64,000 bases of DNA from Apostichopus japonicus (lineage: Eukaryota; Echinodermata; Holothuroidea; Aspidochirotida; Stichopodidae). The position numbers and the translations under genes are program-made. This document shows positions 23,501 to 36,000 of this stretch, one piece after another; position 1 is the stretch's first letter, and each line of letters begins with the position of its first letter. The stretch covers positions 10,749,501 through 10,813,500 of the forward strand of contig NC_092568.1 of NCBI RefSeq assembly GCF_037975245.1. The letters run 5' to 3'. The notes beneath the pieces are model-generated. The model was not told where the DNA came from and searched no databases. It saw only the letters and a program-made list of their open reading frames with translations.

Positions 23501-26500
23501 TTGACTATGGTCTCCCGATAACATTACAATCAGTATATATTTTGTTATTTCCAATCTCTTTATATCTATAACTAATTTGATTTCAAAATTCATATTTTTT
23601 TCTTAAAAATAAATGATACGATTTTCTCCAAATTGATCAAACTATCTGTAACTGGTTTTCATATTATATTTTAAAATCTCTTTTATGCATGACAGGTCGT
23701 CCGTTATTGGTATGTCAGACTTTTTCACACCAAATTTTTTAATTACCCCCCCCCCCCCCCTTAAAAAAGAGAATATGACCTATAATTACGACCTAATTAC
23801 CGATATCTCCTTCGTAAATTAAAATGAAGGTGCTCCATTTAAAGTTGCTGATGACGTCAGTGATCATTTCCTCCAGGTCGTCCAAGTTTGGTCTCATTTT
23901 GAAGGCCCCCGAGCCATCAGCGTGGTCCAGTGCGATGACGGGGCTGTAAGCTTCTCCAAGAACGGCCCCAGCGTCAGCGCAATTGTCACAAAAGTCATTG
24001 GGAAGAATCACGGCTGCTGCCTCCGTGCTTCGTATATTGTTGCAAACTATATAGGAAAGAATGAGAAGAGAAAGGGAGTCAAAATCTTTCTTAATTGATT
24101 AGCTTGGACATCGAACCTGATACTGGAAGATATCAGCTATTGTAATGTGTTCTGTGTTCTTTTCTTTTCCATTTGTTTAATTTGTGTTTCAATATTTGTG
24201 GTATACTTTTTAAAGGCAATGAAGACTCGCCCCAAACCGCGTGCGGCCATCTGAAAAAAAGTTAACTTTCCGTCGCTACAAAATGCAGACAGTACAGTAA
24301 TGAAACGTGATACCTTGTTATCTTTAGCTGGACCTGAGAGGTCCATCGCTGTATTGTTTGTATACTGTGCTGTGGGTATTGACCGCAGGTGTATGTGCTG
24401 ACCGTACACTAGTGTCTAATTACCGACGGTAGCAAGCTGTGTATGTTTTTTTTCTGGGATCGATGGTGGTGTCTAACACTTCTGTTACACCTCATTCGAA
24501 ACTAGGTCAGATTACCGTCATTAGACGTTTCCTATTGCGCGAGTCTTCACACCCTTTAAACGTTGTCGAAACAATGCTGGAAAAAATACGTGACATTACC
24601 AATACTATAACATCAATATCATGGAGGATTTTATGTTATCCGTTGACCATACAAAAAATTATGACAAGTAAAAGCAGGTTAAAATGAGAAATGTCTTTTT
24701 TATAGTAGCATTATGACATCATAAATTGCAAAAAAATATTTGAATCTTTGATGGATATAAGTTAAAAGAAAAAAATAAATAATGGTTGAACTTTTGTTTT
24801 TCTCCTGTAAGAAATATGGCTTAAGGATTATCTCGGAATCATGCCGGGGTAGGGTTTTTTTACTTTTTACCCAGGAGACCCTGTTTCGATAAGGTGTAAA
24901 ACTGAAGGTTCTCTTCTAATACTAAAGTTGACCTCCAATATCGCCATCTGCAGAATTCATCTGGTCATGGTATATTTTTGTTTGGCTCGATTTATTGACT
25001 TGTTGCTATATGCACGGTAGGTATCGAAGAAAAATCCACAGTGTGGATATTTGACAAATTCATACAATAGTTTAACCTCTGAAGTCCTAAGTTAGATGAG
25101 CAAAGTGAAGGAGTAAAATCAAAACAACCATGAAGTCAGTGGACCATTAAATCGAGTTATGAAATCAAAAGGGGTGTTAGGATTTCTGATTGCCACTTAA
25201 TCCAATCTTGGCTTGACTCCCATCCCAATGCACACACATGTATACGGACGCCGTTGTGGGTACGGATGTATATATGCGATTAAAAAAAAAGTGGCGTGCA
25301 TGAAAAGGAAGTAACTAAAATGATATATCCCCCACCCCCTCCCCTTGCGAAGATGAAAATGAAACTCACCCTGATAAACGACTTTTGAAAGGGTTTGCTC
25401 TTCAAATTCTCGGTCTTCTAGAAGTCTTTGGTGTATGACGCCGACCTGGTCACCAGCTCTTATTATTGGTTGAATAGCTCTGTTATCATTTATATATGTT
25501 TCAGCATCAGCCAATATCTGCTTGTAGAGGTCGTCTTTTTCGGTGTTCTTGCCATAAAGAGATACTGCATTAAAAATAAAGGAGACTATTATCAGAAGAG
25601 ACCTTTTTATTTAAATTTTAAAATGGCAGTTATTACTCCAAAATATGTTAACATACTTATTAAGTGCACTTACCCCTTATCATGCCTGCTTCCCTTCCCT
25701 TCCCTTCCCTTCCCTTCCCTTCCCTTCCCTTCCCTTCCCTTCCCTTCCCTTCCCTTCCCTTCCCTTCCCTTCCCTTCCCTTCCCTTCCCTTCCCTTCCCT
25801 TCCCTTCCCTTCCCTTCCCTTCCCTTCCCTTCCCTTCCCTTCCCTTCCCTTCCCTTCCCTTCCCTTCCCTTCCCTTCCCTTCCCTTCCCTTCCCTTCCCT
25901 TCCCTTCCCTTCCCTTCCCTTCCCTTCCCTTCCCTTCCCTTCCCTTCCCTTCCCTTCCCTTCCCTTCCCTTCCCTTCCCTTCCCTTCCCTTCCCTTCCCT
26001 TCCCTTCCCTTCCCTTCCCTTCCCTTCCCTTCCCTTCCCTTCCCTTCCCTTCCCTTCCCTTCCCTTCCCTTCCCTTCCCTTCCCTTCCCTTCCCTTCCCT
26101 TCCCTTCCCTTCCCTTCCCTTCCCTTCCCTTCCCTTCCCTTCCCTTCCCTTCCCTTCCCTTCCCTTCCCTTCCCTTCCCTTCCCTTCCCTTCCCTTCCCT
26201 TCCCTTCCCTTCCCTTCCCTTCCCTTCCCTTCCCTTCCCTTCCCTTCCCTTCCCTTCCCTTCCCTTCCCTTCCCTTCCCTTCCCTTCCCTTCCCTTCCCT
26301 TCCCTTCCCTTCCCTTCCCTTCCCTTCCCTTAGTAATTCCCCACAGTAACGCTGAACAGGAAAGGCTATTCAGTGTAGTTCGCAAGAACAAGACAGACAG
26401 TCGGTCAAGTCTCAAGCTTGACGGGACTCTATCTAGCATACTAGCCATGAAGTCACAGTACCCAGAGTCCACTGTTCCCTGTTTCAAATGGAAGCCTACT

Positions 26501-27264
26501 AAAGAAACCCAGTAGAAAGCGAAGCGAGCTGCTGTAAACTACAACAAGAAACACTGATTGGATGATTCTCTCACTGTGTTGCATAAGTAGGCTATACTTA
26601 TTTAGGAGTATTTATATCATTTCAGTTGAAAATGACCAACCTTCCTATTTTCCACCTGTTCTCCCTATTTTTTGGCCCTGAAAAATGTTATTCTCCCTAT
26701 TTTGGGCTCAAACAGGTTGACAGGTCTGCAATTTAGCCACTTAGTATCTGTTTGTTCGTCGAAGGAATTATGTAAATATGATATACAAAAGAAGATCACT
26801 AAGCAAGGTCAAAACAGCTTATTTGTTTTTGTAAGGTAAAATATACTTTGCAGAATGATTGAAAAGTCTATTTGCTTGTTACTCATACCATTGTAGTCGT
26901 ATTGTTTATACAAGTATTCATGCGTACATATGAACTACTAGGCAAGCCAGCTACGTCGACTTTGTAAACATGAAACATACGATTCTCTTTGTGCACTATA
27001 TTTAGTGTCATAACGAAAGGCGTAGGAGGGTATGACTGATTGGAGGGGTACACTGTTATTAGATGAGGTACAAGGGTTCGCCGGGGGGGGGGGGAAGAAC
27101 CATGTTGGGTGGGGGGTCAAAGGACGAAGTCCCGGAAGCCTTCTATATTATTACAGATATGTTCGATTTCCTTCTTCTTCTTCTTCTTCTTCTTATTTTC
27201 TAGGACTAAATTTATTGGGTATTAAATGACCCCCCCCCCCTTACCTGGTACTTGAACGCTCTCA

Positions 27265-27336
<72 letters not shown>

Positions 27337-28887
27337 AGTTTACTATGAGTATTCAATGCATGCATTCGGTGCCAGATCTTCGGGGGGAAACTGAGGTAAG
27401 TTTACGGGCCAAAGGTCAAGGGGCCTCCGTGAAACCTTCCACGTGAGGTTTATTCCGGCTTTCTATGTTCTGGTTGTGCTTTCAGAACTTAATATTAACG
27501 GGAGCACGTATATGATGCATTATGGGCACATGGCGGTTCTCATTTGGTAATAATTCCATGCACATTTTAATACTGCAGTAATATCTACTGGGCATTGCCC
27601 CTGTCACTGGACGACCAACCATACACTCCCTAAGGCTCTAGTGTTCAAACATTTTTACCCTGATTTGGGGGCCAATTGCGATATTTTTCTCTTCTGGATT
27701 ATAGCATTCTGATCATATATGTATTTGTGCACAAAATGTAAACACCATCGGTTGTCTCAGTCTATGCTGAAAGTTAGCGAAAAGATAAAGAGCAAACTTT
27801 CAACACATCATCGATGCCCGTCATCATTTGCTCAACCGAGAGATAATCTACAATGGAGATGTTTTTTTTTGAAATCTTCTAGTTTTACTATGTATAACAA
27901 TAATAAAAATATATAAAAAAATTATTATAAAAAGCAAAAGTTACGATGTATATTAACATTTAGAGAATATGAAAAAAAAAGACAATGCAGGTACAGGTAC
28001 ATGGGTACAGGTGCAGGTACAGGTACAGGTGCAGGTACAGGGGTATACAATATACAAGATCTTATTTGTAATATTTAATTTATAACCACCCCCCCGCCCG
28101 ACCCTTTTTCCACTCCCCCTTTCAAAATCCAACTGGTCTACTACTTTATTTTCATGTCTAGACATTAGAATCACATCTTTAGTTGGGCTTTCCATTTGGT
28201 ACTTTGAGTTCAAAGACGGTCAAGCGTGACTTATAAAACCGTGAAAATCGACACCAGGGTTGATTTTTGGCACCATTTTTTCTGTGAATTTTGTGCAAAC
28301 GATCATCTTGCCTCAGATATTATGTCATCCAAGCTCGTACACCTTCTGCAAGATTTTTGTTTTTTGAAAACTATGTAACGGCTTGGTACCACGGTGACGG
28401 TGACGTTATTCTTAAAAGAGACCGACTCTTCGTGTTTCTTTGATATTGTATATAGTATTTTTTTATGCCTTTGTTCTATTGTCTAGTTTTCCATTGTCAA
28501 TTCTCTTTTTGAAGTCGCTTTAAATTAAGGTACCGTACGATCGTAAAGAAAAAGATGAAAGAAAATTAATCGAAACAGCTGATGAACAATTCAAATAAAG
28601 CAGTTCCCCCCATTCCCCCCTTCTCGGTTAAGGTCAATGAGCATATTGAATTGATGGTATAGTGCCGTAGGCTGATTACCATACTAACCCATTATCCCGT
28701 GGATTTCATTGGAATTTGTGGTATAATGGGGTGGCATTGAATCATACAATATGTCTAGCCTCGTAATATGCAGCAATCGTCCATATTTGTCTCCCGTCTT
28801 GTTTTCGTGCAAACGTTTTGGTCATATAAACTAGCTAATGGAGTTCTGTTTACTGAAATATATAGTTATATATATATATATATATAG

Positions 28888-28922
<35 letters not shown>

Positions 28923-28990
28923 AATGCAATGGAGGTAAACGACAAAGGCAAATGAATATATATAAATGAAAATCGTAATGAGTTGGAATA

Positions 28991-29031
<41 letters not shown>

Positions 29032-29361
29032 TAGTGTATATAGTGTAAATCCGCGCACAACGTACCGGTAGTAAAGCATGTAGGCCTATAGTGAATTGAG
29101 AAAAGTACTAGTACTGTATCTACATGATTAGTAACTATATTTTCTGTCATCGTCGAAATAAATCCATGTTGTCACCACAAAAGTTAAGGCATCAATATAT
29201 GGATAAGATAAGCTGGTGGAATGAGGAATCGCTATATACGCAGTCTAGTATATAGCTACTCTACGCGTGTCATGGTGCATTATATTACCATTATGGAATT
29301 TATATTCTCTAGACGCTAACCAACCAAACGTATATATATATTTACATATAAAAATAAATAA

Positions 29362-29404
<43 letters not shown>

Positions 29405-29898
29405 TTTATGTTTTAGGCCTGTATATCCCAGTTTATATAGGCCCTATTCTTATAGATGAATCGGCTTGTGTGAGTTTATACAACTCTTGGTGACAGCTCA
29501 AAATAAAGTAAAAAAGGAAACGTACAAACAATACACATTTTGTTTTAACTTCGACGTGTTCGCAATGCGAATATAGACGTACACGATATGATGTACCGTA
29601 ACTGAAAACATATGTCGCCATCGATGTTAGAGACATGGAAACAAACGACAAAAAAAAAATGATGATATATGCTTGAAAAGTATGGATTTGAAAACCCGAG
29701 ATTGTTCCCGATGACACATTCTTTGACGACATGACCTTTTGAAAAAAAAACATCGAAATAGCTGGATGCACTCTACTCATTAATTGGTCGCATTAATATG
29801 TGACCTATTTACAGTCTATGAATTTATGTCGGGTATTGTCTGCACGGATTCTTAGAGAGGGTCTCGTAGTATCCCATGTGTCCAACAAGCCTACAGTC

Positions 29899-29937
<39 letters not shown>

Positions 29938-29943
29938 TATATT

Positions 29944-30001
<58 letters not shown>

Positions 30002-33000
30002 TCATTTTTGTTTATAATATAATTCCAATCCTTATTCTCTTTTCAAAATCATGATGATAATAAACAATAATCTGTGCTTTGTATACTTTCGATAAAATTT
30101 GGAACCATGTCGAATCTAACATTAAAGACTGCAGTGAAAAGTATAGCAAGACGGTTCGCTCTTTCCCCCCCCCCCCTTTTCTTTCTTGTCATTATGCAAT
30201 TAATGACGTCACATTTGATAGCGCCGAAGTTCGTCGTACTTATATATACGAAATGTAACAACTTCAAGTATAGCAATATCTCAAAGAATGGCATTTGTAA
30301 GAGTTACACCCACTTTTTTCTTTCTTCTTCATTTCGTTCATCCTTTCATCGGTCAAACCTTGTTTTTATTCCATTGAACTGTTCTGTAACCTTTCCCCGC
30401 TGATATGTAATGTAAGACTTAAACTTGCAAGCCTTCCCACTGTGCCTTTAGTGAAACTATATCTCAATAACCTTAATATCTTGTTTTTGTTTCCATAACT
30501 CAACTGCACGGGTGTTTTTTTTTTATTGTATTGTCTTTCCGGTAATTTGATGGAGTGGGTGTGGGGGGGGGGGTGAGGGTTGTGAGATGCTACATTACAA
30601 TTTTTAAATAGTTTAGAACATATTACCAGGAACTCGCGATGAAGTATTCGCGATGAAATGAAGTACTCTAGTCCCAGTGGAAGGACCAACAAATTTAAAT
30701 GATAAATAGGCTATGTGTGTTTGGGAGGGGGAGGGAGAGGCAGGTAGGGGAGGGAGGGGAAAGGGGAGGGGAAGATTTATAGTTCGGGTGATGAATGGTA
30801 TACAGTATTTTATAATAAACCCATCAGTTTCATGAACCTTTGAAACGGTGAGAAAATGCTCTTCTGTACAGTTAGAAAATATTTAAAAATAGCCTATTTA
30901 TGTGTATATCACTCGTCTGCCTCCGTGATGGGGCGCGGGGGTGGGGGGTGGGGGTGGGGATTGAAAAAGAAGATGGATGGAGTGTGTTGAACACGTATAT
31001 GTGCCTCAACTTCATGTCGGAAACGGAGCTGTCACACAGTCTGGGATAAGGAAAAGCAAGAGATATGTCGCTGTAAAGTGTAGTATATGCGTATTCAAGG
31101 GTATAAGCTAACGTGTCAGTATAGGCTCACCAAATACGATAACTCCACTGCGAACCCTTGGTTAGTTGGAGTATACGCAAAACAACAAAATCACGTTAAA
31201 ACTCCCAGGCAAAAATGAACCTTCTGTGCATTTATGTACCACAAAGTCCATTCTTCAGCCAGACGGCACTATTGTATCGACTTTTTGCCCTGTAATTCTG
31301 CAACAAAGGGGCACCTTCTGAATAACATTAATTTATCAACAAAAGAAACATTCCGTAAAACACAAAAGGGCCCTTTTTTTCATTACAAAAATTTAAGAAA
31401 AATTTTACATTTTCTAGTCTATAAAGGAATTAAGGCAATCATCATTTATGAATAGGGCCGCCTATATGTATGGTTGAGTCAAAATTATCACGCGATAATA
31501 TTAACATAAAAAAATTGTCAGTTGTTATTTGTTTGATTAATGCTTACGACTTTTTTTGGACAATTAAGCTTTAGTTCATGTCGATTTTTTGTATCGAGTA
31601 ATCAGATCCAACATCGCCCATTTGAGGGTTTGATCACCCACTTAAAGGTTTGACAATACCTTACCTTACTTTATATTTTGCCAGTTGTGCTATTGTTAAT
31701 ATTGTCTGCATATATTAATGCTTCTTATTGCATTATGTTAAACAAGGCCACTGATACGAGAGGAGGGGGTGAGAATGTGGTGGCACAACGCCCCAGGGAG
31801 TACTAATCCGGCACTGCAAAAGGGATAAAACCGCCCAGGGTGTATTAATGGGGACTAAGAGAAACCCTGGGAAACTCTCATTGTTAACACTCGGTCACCT
31901 TTTCTAAGGAGCTGAAGGAATGTTTATTGATTCTTTGGAAATTTGAAGTGCTCAACATGTCTATATACACACCTGTCAACTATATCTTTAATAGTTCGAA
32001 ATGCTCATTTACAATTGACTAAATACCTACGCGTAATTATGGGTTTTTTTTCTCTCGAATTCTTAGAAACAAGAAAACGACTCCTTAGGCACAAGAAAAG
32101 ACAAAATACACGTACCAACACCAACAACAACAAACGTGAATGTCTTAAATGATTACACGATTGTCATTTGAGTCGTCGCAGTCGTCCGATTATCTGACAC
32201 GATCATCTGTGGGGGGAGGCGTTTCAGCGATCCCAGGGCTACACCTCCTTGTTCTTTTTTGTTAAATATTGCATACGTCCCTGATTTGTTATGTTATCGC
32301 ATTACTCTATCATGATGTTAAATTTCATTTATTAGAAGTGAAGCGACTGCCCGATCGGAAAGAACTTCTTTTTTTACCATTAATTTATGGGGGAGCTATT
32401 CATTACAACTATATCTGCAGGTTTACACCATACCACAATTAGAATAATACACATATAATTAATATTAATATGTGTGAGTAATACTCGAAAATATGAGGAG
32501 TTCTTTTAATTAAAACTAGTCCTATTATGGCGTCACTAATGCGCATGTCAAGTACCTCAGTGTCTGATTCACTGGAGTGTAACCCTGGCATCGATTTATG
32601 AAGTAACTTTATTTATTAAAGCAAGGCTTAATTAAGGAACGTGCATTCTTTGCATTTTTTAACTAATGAAAGTTTTCAAAAGAACTTAATTTCCACGTGA
32701 GTAACCATAGGGTTGATTAACATATGCCTACTACAAATTGGTTAAAATGGCGTTCGATAGGAACTAGAGGCTTTTCTTTCATAAATGAAGAAGATAAATT
32801 GCATGGTAATCCTACGTGCATCAAGGTCAAAAGGGCTTCCGCGAACACTTCCAAGCATGACGTATATATCTACTTCATTTCAGGTTGATTCTATACCAAA
32901 AATTAACAAAGGGCGAGGGAGGGGTGGGTAGGTGACGTTTAAGAGGGTGAGTCATAGCGATTAAGGTTGTTAATCCTGCACTGGATATGGCCTTTTAGTC

Positions 33001-36000
33001 AGCATCATGAACATACCCTCCTAATTATTTTCGGAACAATACGGAGAGGTATATTAGTCAATCCCGCGGTGCCTAGTGGCGTAAATTGCTGCAAGGAGGG
33101 TAAAATGCTAGTGCACCCAAAAACAAACTTTTTTTCAGATATTCTATAGTACATATCGGAGCAATAAGAATGGCCGCTTTTGAGTTAAGATAATATAATC
33201 TCCTTGCATATAGCTGTCAATATATGTGAGCCTACTCAATGTGTTTCTATTGCACCATGATGTGACACTTAGTGACTCTGAAACCGGCATACCAATTACA
33301 TCCCGTCAGGCAAAAGCAGGCAATATAGTTATACCAGCTAATGAATCGCATGGTCAAAGCACAGGACCTATGATTACCACGTGCCCCCACTTTTTTTCCA
33401 AAATAGCAAATGTGCCCTACTGGCAAATAAAGTGTGGCCCTTTGATGAAGAACTGTCTTTTGGATATCTTAAGCCTTTGTTAATTTTAATATTTTATTTT
33501 AATTATTCACGTGCACCCTAATAGTATTGATAGCATACTAACACATCATATATACATTTAACGTCATATGGCCGATGTGTATCGGTTTATAGCACAATGA
33601 GTGGTGGTTGTGGAATGAGAAAGTGCCCCTCTGATGTTGTGCCCCACTTTTTGGAAGCTTCCTACCCCCCCCCTCCCCCTCTTCTGCCTATAACGTTTTC
33701 ATACCAGCTCTGTCCCTCAATCTTGTCCATTTGAGTCGCTGACTAGTTTGATTCGAATCAAGTAACAACCATCAGAGCCAAAACTTGTCAATTCATTTGC
33801 ACAGAATCTTACATCTTTCATATATTTAAAGAAGTCTCGCGATGATGATCAAATTGCGTCAGTATATGTCGTTAACGCTATTGCATGTACAGACCTTACA
33901 AGCTATATTGCAAACCAGTTCAATGTACAATTTCCGAGACAAATATTTTCCGCCCTGACCCTAAAGCGTTTCCCTGACTTAACGTAATAAAAAATACAAT
34001 AAAACGGTTGTCAAAGGAATTCAACTATTGCAGTTCGCATTTTTTTTTCGAAAATAAAAATCTGATAACAATATAGTATATTACCTTGATTAGGAAAGTT
34101 CCTATATCAAATAACGAAGTAGAAATTTGAAGTGTTGAAAATTTCCGATGTACCCTTTCAATTTGTTCGATAATAATTATATAGGATTTAAAGAGTGTCT
34201 GCATGGGCGGCTATGATATATCTAGAGCCGATTGGAATAATTAACTTCTATAATTCATTAACTCATTAATTTGATGATACAAACTAGACGGGTGCAATAC
34301 TTAGGATAGGCTATAGGCCAAATGCTCGATAGGCTTGTATGGTTTTTTTTCATTCCATGACAGAACATCAGACAAATGCAAAGTAAGTCTGTATAAGAAA
34401 AATCCCTGCGAAATATTCCAGTTTATTATTGCGAGTTTTATTACGTGTATACTACTACACTAAATCTGGTAAATTTTCAAACAGATGAATTATTTCCTTA
34501 TTTCTCAACCTTATAAAAGATCTCTGAAAATAAAAATGTTAGGTATACGGATGTATGTTTGTTTCTTAGAACAATACAAACATAAATCAAATCTTGGTTT
34601 AAGCATGCTAAAATGTGGAAGAAATACTAATAAAAACATATAAATATGGGACTTCAGGTACAATAACATGCATGTGGACAGCTATTGGTTACCCATGCCG
34701 TTCCCTTTCAAATAGGTTTTGCTTCATGAGCGGATGAGATTGGATGCTATTACGTCAGCAAAATGAACTATAAATGGCTTTTGCTCCAACATTGATTGTA
34801 CTCATTATATTACAATTCAATCTGCTGACAGGGGATGGTGGGGAGGGGGGGGGCGGGCAAGGGGATCCAAGGAACCACTTTTCGCTCCCCTATGGTGATT
34901 TTAGTCTCAATATAAAAGTACAGTAAAAATGTAACTTGCTTAACAGTCACAGGAGTAAGATCGAATCTTCGTGCAAATTGACATCGACACAGGTTTGGGG
35001 TTTGGGGAGTGGAATGGGGTGGGCTGGGACGGGGGGGGGGGCTCGGCAGAAGTCAGACTATGTTCAATGGTGGTGAAAAATGGCCCCTATGGCAGCAACA
35101 TGTCCGTGTAACAATCATTCGATGTGAAAAATATTGAGGACCATTTTGCCTTTAGTGGCACAATTTAGACGGGTGCATTGGTTTTAACCATATCACTTTC
35201 AGCGTATAAGGAAATGATTGTTTTATAGAGTATTTTACAATTATCCAGTTTGCTTACATGTCACGCATAATCCTACTAGGAATATTAGATCCCTGAGTTT
35301 TGTCGCTCCTGAAAGGAGCAAAAAGTAAATCAGGTACGTCGTCTTGGGGAGGGGGTTGGGTTAGGGTAAGATCTTTCGTTGTTGCGGCTCCACGTATTAG
35401 AAAAAAATAAATTACGGTACCCCTTGATGTCGGGCTGGTGTCAATTATCAGTACGGTTAAGAATCGACTAAAAAATGATTTCATGGCTACTGCTTTTGTT
35501 TACATTCCTTAATTTCTTGCATTGTTGTCTGTGTTTGTGTGTATATGTCTGTATGTATATATTGGTTCTTTTTTTTCTTGGCGCCTTGTGCGCTTTGCAA
35601 AGTGGATAATATGTGCGAATTATAACTTTATTGTTATTTGCTTTTATGTACTCTATATGAACAGATGGATCGTCTCCAAATTATGACATTTCATATACTC
35701 CTGTTCTCATTGAAAATACAACGACTCTTTAATTATAGCTTCTGACGACGACTACATGTATAGTCATGATATCAAGTCAGAATTATTTCGTCATTTCAAC
35801 CTGTTTTGGTTGTATTGGTTCATCTTTCCTTGTCGGAAAATAATACTCTCTTAACGAGACAGATTGGCAAATTTCAAACTAATTTTTATTCTATTGTCAT
35901 TCGAAAAGTTTTTCTCCCAATTAAGTTGCCAACCGATGCATACGCTTTATACTTTTGTCCCAACGCCATCCATCCTCCCCTACCCCTATCCGTCCACCCT

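Noticed and set aside
25428-26515. Several long open frames of FPSLP or GKGRE repeats on both strands
   Set aside because: They are produced by the (TTCCC)n satellite, whose 5-bp period leaves all frames open; not proteins.
27980-28041. CRISPR-like regular repeat
   Set aside because: A 6-bp minisatellite without spacers in an animal genome.
32160-33660. Possible old transposon with repeated GTGCCCCACTTTT-like pieces
   Set aside because: Pieces are short and diverged; no ends could be defined.
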